Assembly: GCA_017471125.1 (NCBI GenBank)
Contig: JAFUWR010000393.1
Span: 1 to 5,222, forward strand
Length of the DNA: 5,222 nucleotides
Direction: 5' to 3'
Origin: Clostridia bacterium
Lineage (GTDB): Bacteria > Bacillota > Clostridia > Christensenellales > Aristaeellaceae
The first letter of the stretch is position 1. Each line of letters opens with the position of its first letter. The notes below the pieces were generated by a model. The model saw only the letters and a program-made list of their open reading frames with translations, was not told where the DNA came from and searched no databases. Of this stretch, positions 1 to 4,488 are shown in pieces. The translations under genes were made by a program, and so were the position numbers.

Positions 1-46
1 CGCTCCTTGAAAGCAGCGGCAGGTATTCCTTCAGCCCGTCCTTCAT
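1..46 (-). CDS. 5' end of a divergent gene, product unknown (partial)
   Basis: A minus-strand ATG at 46-44 opens a frame that stays open to the window edge and reads MKDGLKEYLPLLSRS. Most of its codons end in G or C, as in the neighbouring genes. A TATAAT box 32 bases upstream supports a real gene start. The ribosome site is imperfect: AGGTGG lies very close to the ATG, and AAGGA lies 14 bases away. A GTG at 53-51 has better spacing from AAGGA (7 bases), but its frame has poor third-position GC, so I prefer the ATG. Fifteen residues are too few to name a family. The gene diverges from the citrate synthase operon and shares its intergenic control region. Confidence 0.4.
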   Translation of the reverse strand, partial: MKDGLKEYLPLLSRS

Positions 47-78
47 GCGCCACCTGATCGTCCTTTTTTATCATATAT

Positions 79-107
79 ATTATACGTCTAAAACGTTTTC
101 TTGTCTG
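79..107 (-). promoter_or_regulatory. Candidate promoter for the divergent left-edge gene
   Basis: On the minus strand there is a perfect TATAAT (84-79) and, 17 bases upstream, CAGACA (107-102), which matches the -35 consensus at four of six positions. The predicted transcript would start near 72 and give a leader of about 25 bases before the ATG at 46. The surrounding sequence is AT-rich, unlike the coding parts of the window, as expected for a promoter region. The weak -35 suggests either modest strength or dependence on an activator. Confidence 0.45.
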
Positions 108-150
108 TTGCAGGAGCAACATTTTTGCGTTAAGTGGCAATTTTTTCACG

Positions 151-193
151 ACAATGTCAAACGGACGTGCGGCGCACGTCCGTCTGACATTGT
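151..193. repeat. Near-perfect 20-bp inverted repeat between divergent promoters
   Basis: The arms 151-170 and 174-193 are reverse complements at 19 of 20 positions, with a 3-base GGC centre. The single mismatch is at the tenth base of each outer arm. The outer half is AT-richer (ACAATGTCA) and the inner half GC-rich (ACGGACGTGC). It lies upstream of both divergent promoters, so neither predicted transcript contains it. No T-run follows on either strand, which argues against an intrinsic terminator. A protein-binding dyad or cruciform is the simplest reading. If read as RNA it would form a very stable hairpin. Confidence 0.75.
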
Positions 194-199
194 TTACAT
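190..199. promoter_or_regulatory. Possible distal GntR-type operator
   Basis: TTGTTTACAT matches the TTGTATACAA palindrome used by several FCD-type GntR regulators, such as Bacillus subtilis GntR, at eight of ten positions. It lies just upstream of the operon's -35 and is centred 36 bases from the better box over the -10. It also overlaps the end of the long inverted repeat. Such a short match can arise by chance, so this is only a candidate second site. Confidence 0.2.
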
Positions 200-207
200 A
201 AGGAGCC

Positions 208-236
208 TTGACATCGTCTGCATCCCTGTATACAAT
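208..236 (+). promoter_or_regulatory. Sigma-70-type promoter of the Re-citrate synthase operon
   Basis: A perfect -35 TTGACA (208-213) is followed by a 17-base spacer and TACAAT (231-236), one base off the -10 consensus. Transcription should begin near 243, leaving about 35 bases of leader before the start codon at 278. It is the only good promoter ahead of the three-gene operon. The gaps inside the operon are only 14 and 24 bases, so all three genes are probably read from here. Confidence 0.8.
226..235. promoter_or_regulatory. Candidate GntR/FCD operator overlapping the -10
   Basis: CTGTATACAA contains the perfect palindrome TGTATACA (227-234) and matches the TTGTATACAA operator core of FCD-type GntR proteins at nine of ten positions. 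It overlaps the -10 box, where a bound repressor would block polymerase. The second gene of the operon encodes an FCD-type GntR protein, so autoregulation is the natural inference. No binding evidence exists in the sequence beyond the motif match. Confidence 0.45.
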
Positions 237-277
237 AATACCTACATTCCCAAATACTGACCCAAGGAGATGAGCCC

Positions 278-1654
278 ATGCTGGAGATGTCCAACAAGAC
301 CAACCTGCTGGAACAGAAGCAGTATAAATACTCGCTGCAGGACGTGGAGAAGCCGAACCTGTACCGGGACATATACCCCTATGACGACGTGCCGCGGGTG
401 GCGTTCAACCACCGCCGGGTGCCGATGGGCATGCCGGAGGACATCTGGATCACGGACACGTCCTTCCGGGACGGACAGCAGTCGGTGGAGCCGTACACGG
501 TGGAGCAGATCGTGCAGCTCTACAAGCTGATGGCCCGGCTGGGCGGACCCTACGGCGTCATCCGGCAGACGGAATTCTTCGTGTACTCCGAGAAGGACCG
601 CAAGGCCATCGACGAATGCATGGCGCTGGGCTACCGCTTCCCGGAGATCACCACCTGGATCCGCGCCACCCGGGACGACTTCAAGCTGGTGAAGGACCTG
701 GGCATCCGTGAGACGGGCATACTGGTGTCCTGCTCGGACTACCACATCTTCAAGAAGATGCAGATGAGCCGCAGGCAGTGCATGGACTACTACCTGCGCA
801 CCGTGGCGGACGCCTTCGAGGCCGGGGTCATGCCCCGCTGCCACCTGGAGGACATCACCCGGGCGGACTTCTACGGCTTCGTGGTGCCGTTCGTGAACGC
901 GCTGCAGGAGATGAGCCAGGACGCGGGCATCCCGGTGAAGATCCGCGCCTGCGACACCATGGGCTACGGCGTGCCCTATTCGGAGGTGGCGCTGCCCCGG
1001 AGCGTGCCGGGCATCATCTACGGCCTCCAGCACTACTCCGACGTGCCCAGCGAGATGCTGGAGTGGCACGGCCACAACGACTTCTACAAGGCCGTGGCCA
1101 ACGCCTCCACCGCCTGGCTGTACGGCGCGTGCGCGGTGAACTGCTCGCTGCTGGGCATCGGCGAGCGCACGGGCAACGTGCCCCTCGAGGCCATGGTGAT
1201 GGAGTACGCCAGCCTGCGCGGGTCGCTGGACGGCATGGACCCCACCGCCATCACCGACATCGCCCGGTACTTCCGGGACGAGATCGGCTACGACATCCCG
1301 GTGATGACCCCCTTCGTGGGCCGGCAGTTCAACACCACCCGGGCCGGCATCCACGCCGACGGGCTCTTGAAGGACGCCGAGGTCTACACCATATTCAACA
1401 CCAAGAAGCTGCTGGGCCGCAGCCCCTCGGTCATGATCGGCAAGGCCAGCGGGCTGGCCGGCATCGCCTACTGGATCAACGACAACTACGGTCTCGAGGG
1501 CGACGAGCAGGTGGACAAGAAGTCCGACCTGGTGGTGGCGCTCAAGGCGTGGATCGACGCCGAGTACGCCGACGGCCGCCAGACGTCCCTGTCCACCGAC
1601 GAGCTGGAGACGAAGATCGAGGAACTGAGCAGCGGGAAGTACCGCCGACTGTGA
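278..1654 (+). CDS. Re-citrate synthase-type DRE-TIM metallolyase
   Basis: This 458-residue protein most likely condenses acetyl-CoA with oxaloacetate to citrate in the cytoplasm, with Re-face stereochemistry, as described for Clostridium kluyveri. I recognise the family from the N-terminal SNKTNLLEQKQYKYSLQDVE stretch and the overall pattern. It is related to 2-isopropylmalate and homocitrate synthases. Visible elements are the catalytic TDTSFRDGQQS loop (60-69, with R64 and D65), CDTMGYG (225-231), the metal-binding HGHND (264-268), GERTGN (295-300) and GIHADG (357-362). The C-terminal leucine-regulatory domain of LeuA is absent. The start at 278 has AAGGAGA 7 bases upstream; an in-frame ATG at 287 is less well placed. 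An isocitrate dehydrogenase in the same operon favours citrate over isopropylmalate or homocitrate chemistry, but specificity is inferred. Databases sometimes label this family 2-isopropylmalate synthase or histone-lysine N-methyltransferase. Confidence 0.85.
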   Translation: MLEMSNKTNLLEQKQYKYSLQDVEKPNLYRDIYPYDDVPRVAFNHRRVPMGMPEDIWITDTSFRDGQQSVEPYTVEQIVQLYKLMARLGGPYGVIRQTEFFVYSEKDRKAIDECMALGYRFPEITTWIRATRDDFKLVKDLGIRETGILVSCSDYHIFKKMQMSRRQCMDYYLRTVADAFEAGVMPRCHLEDITRADFYGFVVPFVNALQEMSQDAGIPVKIRACDTMGYGVPYSEVALPRSVPGIIYGLQHYSDVPSEMLEWHGHNDFYKAVANASTAWLYGACAVNCSLLGIGERTGNVPLEAMVMEYASLRGSLDGMDPTAITDIARYFRDEIGYDIPVMTPFVGRQFNTTRAGIHADGLLKDAEVYTIFNTKKLLGRSPSVMIGKASGLAGIAYWINDNYGLEGDEQVDKKSDLVVALKAWIDAEYADGRQTSLSTDELETKIEELSSGKYRRL

Positions 1655-1668
1655 GGAGGATGGCATAG

Positions 1669-2316
1669 ATGATGGATTACAAGACCGTTTCCCTGTCGGA
1701 CCAGGTGTTCGAGCACCTGGAGACGGACATATTGAGCGGAAAGTACCGGCGCGGCGAGATCGTGACGGAGCTGCAGCTCTGCTCGGAGCTGGGCGTCAGC
1801 CGCACCCCCGTGCGCGAGGCGCTCCGGCGGCTGTTCCAGGAGCACCTGATCGAGGACACGCCCAAGGGCACGATGATCCTGGGCATCACGCCCAAGGACT
1901 ACCTCGACATGTCGGAGATCCGCCTGCGCATCGAGGAGCTGGCCGTGCGCGGCTTCGTGGAGCACGCCACCGCCGACGACATCAAGGAGCTGAACGAGGC
2001 CGTGGACTTCCAGGAGTTCTACCTGACCCGCGGCGACGTGGACCACCTGCGGTCGCTGGACGGCCAGTTCCACGAGATCATCTACGCCGGGTGCGGCAGC
2101 CGCGTGCTCCAGGACACCCTGGCCCCGCTGCACAAGAAGATACAGCAGTACCGCCACAACGCGCTCCAGGCCCCGCTGCGGGCGAAGAACTCCGTCATGG
2201 AGCACAAGGCCATACTGGACGCCATCGTCGCCCGGGACGCCGACCGCGCCGTGGAGGGCATGAAGCGGCACATCGGCAACGCCATGCAGCGCGCCCTGAC
2301 CGGGCAGGAAAAATAA
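1669..2316 (+). CDS. GntR-family transcriptional regulator, FadR/FCD subfamily
   Basis: This 215-residue cytoplasmic DNA-binding protein has an N-terminal winged helix-turn-helix (about 7-73) whose recognition helix is in SRTPVREALRRL (44-55). An all-helical FCD ligand domain follows (about 80-205). The usual FCD metal-binding set is visible: D131 and H135 in DGQFH, H179 in EHKAIL, and H201 in KRHIG. Such domains bind metal together with small carboxylates, so citrate, isocitrate or a related acid is a plausible effector here; that is inference. The length is slightly short for the family but complete. AGGAGG overlaps the stop of the preceding gene and lies 9 bases before the ATG at 1669; an adjacent ATG at 1672 is also possible. 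Its place between the two pathway enzymes points to local or autogenous control, probably through the TGTATACA palindrome in the operon promoter. Confidence 0.9.
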   Translation: MMDYKTVSLSDQVFEHLETDILSGKYRRGEIVTELQLCSELGVSRTPVREALRRLFQEHLIEDTPKGTMILGITPKDYLDMSEIRLRIEELAVRGFVEHATADDIKELNEAVDFQEFYLTRGDVDHLRSLDGQFHEIIYAGCGSRVLQDTLAPLHKKIQQYRHNALQAPLRAKNSVMEHKAILDAIVARDADRAVEGMKRHIGNAMQRALTGQEK

Positions 2317-2327
2317 CTGACTACGAT

Positions 2328-2332
2328 GGAGG
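2328..2332 (+). promoter_or_regulatory. Ribosome binding site fixing the icd start at 2341
   Basis: GGAGG lies 8 bases before the ATG at 2341. The longer open frame beginning at 2326 would place this site inside its own coding sequence and has no ribosome site of its own, so 2341 is the real start. Confidence 0.8.
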
Positions 2333-2340
2333 CATGTGAT

Positions 2341-3453
2341 ATGAATTACGTAGAAAACGCGGTCAACCACTATCGCGCCCTGCTGGAGGAGCAGCTCGCC
2401 CGGGTGGAGCGCATGCGCGCCGCCGCGCCCGCCAAGGACTTCGCGCATCTGCCCACCGTGACCGTGGGCGTCATCGACGGCGACGGCATCGGCCCCATCA
2501 TCACCGGCCAGGCGACCCGGGTGCTGAACGCCCTGCTGAAGGATGAGATCGCCGCGGGCAGCATCGTCCTAAAGCCCATCCAGGGGCTGACCATCGAGAA
2601 CCGGCTTCAAAAGGGCGAGGCCATCCCCGCGGACATCCTGGACGAGATCAAGACCTGCGACGTGCTTTTGAAGGGACCCACCGAGACGCCCAAGGGCGGC
2701 ACCATGGAGTCGGCCAACGTGGCCATGCGCCGGGCGCTTGACCTGTACGCCAACGTGCGGCCGGTGGCCGTGCCCGAGGAGGGCATCGACTGGATCTTCT
2801 TCCGCGAGAACACCGAGGGCGAGTACGTGCTGGGCAGCAAGGGCATCGAGATCCCGGACATGCTCACCATGGACTTCAAGGTGACCACCATCCCCGGCAC
2901 GAAGCGCATCGCCCGCGCCGCTTTTGAGTACGCCAAGCGCAACGGCAAGCACTACGTCGCCATCGTCACCAAGGCCAACATCATGAAAAAGACCGACGGC
3001 ATGTTCTCCGCCCTTTGCCACGAGATCGCCCAGGAGTACCCCGACATCGAGGTCGAGGACTGGTACATCGACATCATGACCGCCAAGCTGGTGGACGAGA
3101 ACATCCGCCGGAAATTCCAGGTGTTCCTGCTGCCCAACCTCTACGGCGACATCATCACCGACGAGGCCGCGCAGCTCCAGGGCGGCGTCGGCACCGCCGG
3201 CAGCGCCAATATCGGCGACCAGTACGCCATGTTCGAGGCCATCCACGGCTCCGCGCCCCGCATGATCGAGACCGGCCGCGGCAGCTTCGCCAACCCCGCC
3301 TCCATCCTCCGCGCCGCCGCCATGCTCCTGCGCCATATCGCCCGCGTCGACGCCGCCGCAAGGCTCGATCACGCCCTCGACGCCGCGGGCGATAAGCCCC
3401 GGGAGATGACCGCCGAGGCGTATGCGGATCGGGTGATAAGCAGTCTCGGATAG
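2341..3453 (+). CDS. icd: Isocitrate dehydrogenase (isocitrate/isopropylmalate dehydrogenase family)
   Basis: This 370-residue enzyme is expected to oxidise and decarboxylate isocitrate to 2-oxoglutarate, the last step from citrate towards glutamate. Substrate residues typical of isocitrate enzymes are visible: S124, N126 and R130 in ESANVAMRR, R140 in ANVRP, R155 and Y162 in FRENTEGEY, K211 in TKANI, and the metal aspartates D244, D270 and D274 (NLYGDIITDEAAQLQGG). ESANVAMR rather than an isopropylmalate-type loop supports isocitrate as substrate. After HGSAP (302-306) come R307 and M308, so neither the Asp typical of NAD enzymes nor the Lys-Tyr pair of E. coli NADP enzyme is present; the cofactor is uncertain. 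It begins 24 bases after the regulator gene. Its last 84 bases recur at 4066-4149, and its final five codons and stop differ in base usage from that copy while encoding a nearly identical tail. Confidence 0.85.
   Translation: MNYVENAVNHYRALLEEQLARVERMRAAAPAKDFAHLPTVTVGVIDGDGIGPIITGQATRVLNALLKDEIAAGSIVLKPIQGLTIENRLQKGEAIPADILDEIKTCDVLLKGPTETPKGGTMESANVAMRRALDLYANVRPVAVPEEGIDWIFFRENTEGEYVLGSKGIEIPDMLTMDFKVTTIPGTKRIARAAFEYAKRNGKHYVAIVTKANIMKKTDGMFSALCHEIAQEYPDIEVEDWYIDIMTAKLVDENIRRKFQVFLLPNLYGDIITDEAAQLQGGVGTAGSANIGDQYAMFEAIHGSAPRMIETGRGSFANPASILRAAAMLLRHIARVDAAARLDHALDAAGDKPREMTAEAYADRVISSLG
3370..3437 (+). repeat. Left copy of 68-bp direct repeat (icd 3' end)
   Basis: This stretch inside icd matches 4066-4133 at 67 of 68 positions; the only difference is C at 3400 against A at 4096. 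Identity stops sharply on both sides. The offset between the copies is 696 bases. The pair flanks the PBECR-like gene and the orphan RNA unit and could act like attL/attR, or simply as a substrate for homologous excision. Confidence 0.9.
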
Positions 3454-3507
3454 TCGCAAGATAACTTGTGCGACGGCAGGACCATCACAGTCACGACGGG
3501 TGAAGGC

Positions 3508-3885
3508 ATGAGAACGATTTGTCATCTGGACAGGACGATATTTGAAAACACATTTGGCCCACTGAATACCGACGAGGTCGTCATCACCGATGAGCGCATA
3601 CTGCACATCCAGAGGCATCACCCCATGGACTACGCGCTCTTTGAGCAGTGCGCCGAAGCGGTCATCACGAGGCCGGACATCATCGTCGAAGACGGCAACA
3701 ATCCCTTCACGGTCCTGATGATCGGCAGATCGGATACCGCCAACCTGAATGTGGTCCTCCGCCTCTCCGTCGCCGCGTCTGACCCGCCCGAACATCGCAA
3801 TTCGGTCATGACCTTCTTTCGGATCCGTGAGAAGAACCTGATCAAGCTGATGCGAAGGAACAAGGTGCTTTACAAGCGCGGATAA
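3508..3885 (+). CDS. PBECR-like nuclease-fold protein (hypothetical)
   Basis: This 125-residue soluble protein has no signal peptide or membrane segment. It resembles PBECR proteins (phage barnase-EndoU-colicin E5/D-RelE-like nuclease fold), which occur in phages and toxin-like contexts in Firmicutes. Features seen are ITDERILHIQRHHPMDY (26-42) with a histidine cluster at 33, 37 and 38, a central beta-rich part (LMIGRSDT and NVVLRLSVA), NSVMTFFRI (98-106), and a basic tail (RRNKVLYKRG). The family call rests on remembered pattern, and which residues are catalytic is not established here. I chose the ATG at 3508; the frame extends upstream to a TTG at 3466, but that start lacks a ribosome site. 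The site at 3508 is also weak (GGGTGAAGG nearly abutting the ATG). It follows icd by 54 bases, has no clear promoter, and is AT-richer than its neighbours, suggesting transfer. No obvious antitoxin gene accompanies it. Confidence 0.6.
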   Translation: MRTICHLDRTIFENTFGPLNTDEVVITDERILHIQRHHPMDYALFEQCAEAVITRPDIIVEDGNNPFTVLMIGRSDTANLNVVLRLSVAASDPPEHRNSVMTFFRIREKNLIKLMRRNKVLYKRG

Positions 3886-3897
3886 AAATGCTATAAT
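3869..3897 (+). promoter_or_regulatory. Strong sigma-70-type promoter at the end of the PBECR-like gene
   Basis: TTTACA (3869-3874), a 17-base spacer and a perfect TATAAT (3892-3897) form a near-consensus promoter. The -35 and half the spacer lie within the last codons of the preceding gene. Transcription should start near 3904, exactly where the left arm of the 10-bp inverted repeat begins. No gene with a ribosome site follows before the terminator at 4003-4038. Confidence 0.75.
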
Positions 3898-3901
3898 AAG
3901 T

Positions 3902-3911
3902 GTGGGAGACC
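3902..3911. repeat. Left arm of 10-bp inverted repeat
   Basis: GTGGGAGACC here is the exact reverse complement of 4059-4068. With small bulges the pairing can extend to 3915 and 4053. The arm coincides with the predicted 5' end of the orphan transcript. Together the arms bound a 167-base segment that could be a MITE-like unit or a long-range closing stem. Confidence 0.6.
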
Positions 3912-4038
3912 GAAGTAGAGAATGTGCTGCTACGCACCCTTGCGGTCAAAAGAAATGCGGGAAGGGGCACACCCGCCGGTTTCCTCCCCTTTACAAAAGC
4001 GAGCTGCCGGGGCAAGCGCCCCGGCAGCCTGATTTTTT
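3904..4038 (+). ncRNA. Candidate small structured RNA (unassigned)
   Basis: A strong promoter and a terminator delimit a transcript of about 135 bases with no credible reading frame. Possible internal hairpins are GTGC/GCAC (3924-3927 with 3934-3937) and GCGGG/CCCGC (3957-3961 with 3972-3976). The 3' end is the terminator hairpin. I tested it by eye against T-box, SAM riboswitch, SRP RNA, 6S and tmRNA hallmarks and found none. It sits inside the segment bracketed by the two icd tails, next to a nuclease-fold gene. It could be a regulatory RNA, an RNA partner of that protein, or a leader remnant. The class is unknown. Confidence 0.45.
4003..4038 (+). terminator. Intrinsic terminator of the orphan RNA unit
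   Basis: A perfect 11-bp stem (GCTGCCGGGGC at 4003-4013, GCCCCGGCAGC at 4018-4028) with a 4-base AAGC loop is followed, after CTGA, by six T residues (4033-4038). A short A-run precedes the stem. The four-base gap before the T-run is slightly long, but the stem is very strong. Confidence 0.8.
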
Positions 4039-4058
4039 CGCAGATTATTTAGCTTGCG

Positions 4059-4068
4059 GGTCTCCCAC
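4059..4068. repeat. Right arm of 10-bp inverted repeat
   Basis: GGTCTCCCAC is the exact reverse complement of 3902-3911. Its last three bases are also the first three of the duplicated icd tail, so the repeat reaches precisely to the junction of the inserted segment. No target-site duplication is evident around the pair. Confidence 0.6.
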
Positions 4069-4149
4069 GCCCTCGACGCCGCGGGCGATAAGCCCAGGGA
4101 GATGACCGCCGAGGCGTATGCGGATCGGGTGATCGGGGCGCTGGGATGA
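4066..4149 (+). pseudogene. Orphan copy of the icd 3' end
   Basis: These 84 bases encode, in frame, the last 27 residues and stop of an isocitrate dehydrogenase, from HALDAAGDKP to DRVIGALG. The first 68 bases match the functional gene at 67 positions. The last 16 diverge in base sequence but still specify a similar tail (IGALG against ISSLG) and end at the same relative stop. There is no start codon or ribosome site, so it is not expressed as a protein. GC-rich codons at its end match the local style better than those of the functional gene, so this is probably the displaced native terminus. A consensus promoter begins 8 bases after its stop. Confidence 0.85.
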
Positions 4150-4156
4150 AAGCACC

Positions 4157-4185
4157 TTGACAGCCGCCCCCTTCCGCGCTATAAT
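4157..4185 (+). promoter_or_regulatory. Consensus promoter of the AbrB-PIN toxin-antitoxin operon
   Basis: Perfect TTGACA (4157-4162) and perfect TATAAT (4180-4185) are separated by 17 bases. Transcription should begin near 4192, giving a leader of about 30 bases. Such a strong promoter suits a toxin-antitoxin operon repressed by its own antitoxin, but no convincing palindromic operator was seen over it. Confidence 0.85.
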
Positions 4186-4221
4186 GGAAGCAGGAAGTAA
4201 GGAATGTAAGGAGGCAGCGTC

Positions 4222-4488
4222 ATGGAGATCGCCAAGGTCACGAGCAAGGGCCAGATCACCATACCCATCGCCATCCGTCGGGCACTGGGCCTGCGCGAGG
4301 GCGACAAGGTGCTCTTTATGGAGCAGAACGGGCACATCGTCATGGTCAATTCGAGCGTCGACGCCATCCGCAGGGCCCAGGACGCCTTCTCCGGGGAGGC
4401 GGAGCGCCTCGGCCTGAAGGACGAGGCGGATGTGGTGGCGCTGCTGCGGGATTTCCGCCGGGAGAGATACGATGCGCGTCATGATTGA
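4222..4488 (+). CDS. AbrB/MazE-type antitoxin
   Basis: This 88-residue protein is the probable antitoxin of the downstream PIN nuclease. The N-terminal half is a swapped-hairpin AbrB/SpoVT DNA-binding domain, with the diagnostic VTSKGQITIP (6-15), IRRALGLREGDKV (18-30) and a closing beta strand near 38-43. Dimers of this fold bind DNA and normally repress their own promoter. The charged C-terminal part (about 46-88, helix-prone, rich in Arg, Asp and Glu) is the expected toxin-binding tail. The start is secure: AAGGAGG lies 7 bases before the ATG. Its last 17 bases overlap the start of the toxin gene, implying coupled translation with antitoxin made first. The length is typical for the class. 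Confidence 0.9.
   Translation: MEIAKVTSKGQITIPIAIRRALGLREGDKVLFMEQNGHIVMVNSSVDAIRRAQDAFSGEAERLGLKDEADVVALLRDFRRERYDARHD
4461..4464 (+). promoter_or_regulatory. Ribosome binding site fixing the PIN toxin start at 4472
   Basis: GGAG, inside the antitoxin coding sequence, lies 7 bases before the ATG at 4472. The open frame extends to an ATG at 4430, but its extra 14 residues (Trp-Trp-Arg-Cys-Cys and following) do not fit a PIN N-terminus. Confidence 0.7.

Noticed and set aside
208..273. Possible leader peptide from a TTG at 208 after AAGGAG
   Set aside because: The TTG is part of the -35 box, so the predicted transcript begins downstream of it. Spacing from AAGGAG is only 2 bases.
242..1666. 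Long minus-strand open frame (474 codons) opposite the citrate synthase gene
   Set aside because: It is a shadow of a GC-rich gene with strong third-position GC. The product is a low-complexity His/Val/Leu/Gly-rich string with no recognisable domain. The opposite strand encodes a clear enzyme.
778..1668. Plus-strand frame of 296 codons inside the citrate synthase gene
   Set aside because: It is an Arg/Gly/His-rich out-of-frame translation with no ribosome site and no family resemblance.
3453..3474. Small hairpin just after icd (GTCGCA with TGCGAC)
   Set aside because: The stem is only 6 bp, with bulges beyond, and no T-run follows. It is not a convincing terminator, and icd may read through into the next gene.
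3466..3507. TTG start giving a 139-residue PBECR-like protein
   Set aside because: There is no ribosome site before the TTG. The ATG at 3508 begins with MRTICHLD, which fits the family N-terminus better.
2569..3795. Minus-strand frame of 408 codons opposite icd and the PBECR-like gene
   Set aside because: It spans two well-supported plus-strand genes and gives a compositionally biased product, a typical GC-skewed shadow.
3902..4068. Retron-type or riboswitch RNA bounded by the 10-bp inverted repeat
   Set aside because: No reverse transcriptase gene is in the window, and no T-box, SAM, c-di-GMP, 6S or tmRNA hallmark was seen. The terminator lies inside the repeat pair, so a simple closing stem of a mature RNA is doubtful. 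It is kept only as an unassigned RNA candidate.
3902..4105. 67-codon frame starting at GTG 3902 between the PBECR-like gene and the icd remnant
   Set aside because: The start would be at the transcription start with no ribosome site, the product has no recognisable domain, and the frame runs across a strong terminator hairpin.
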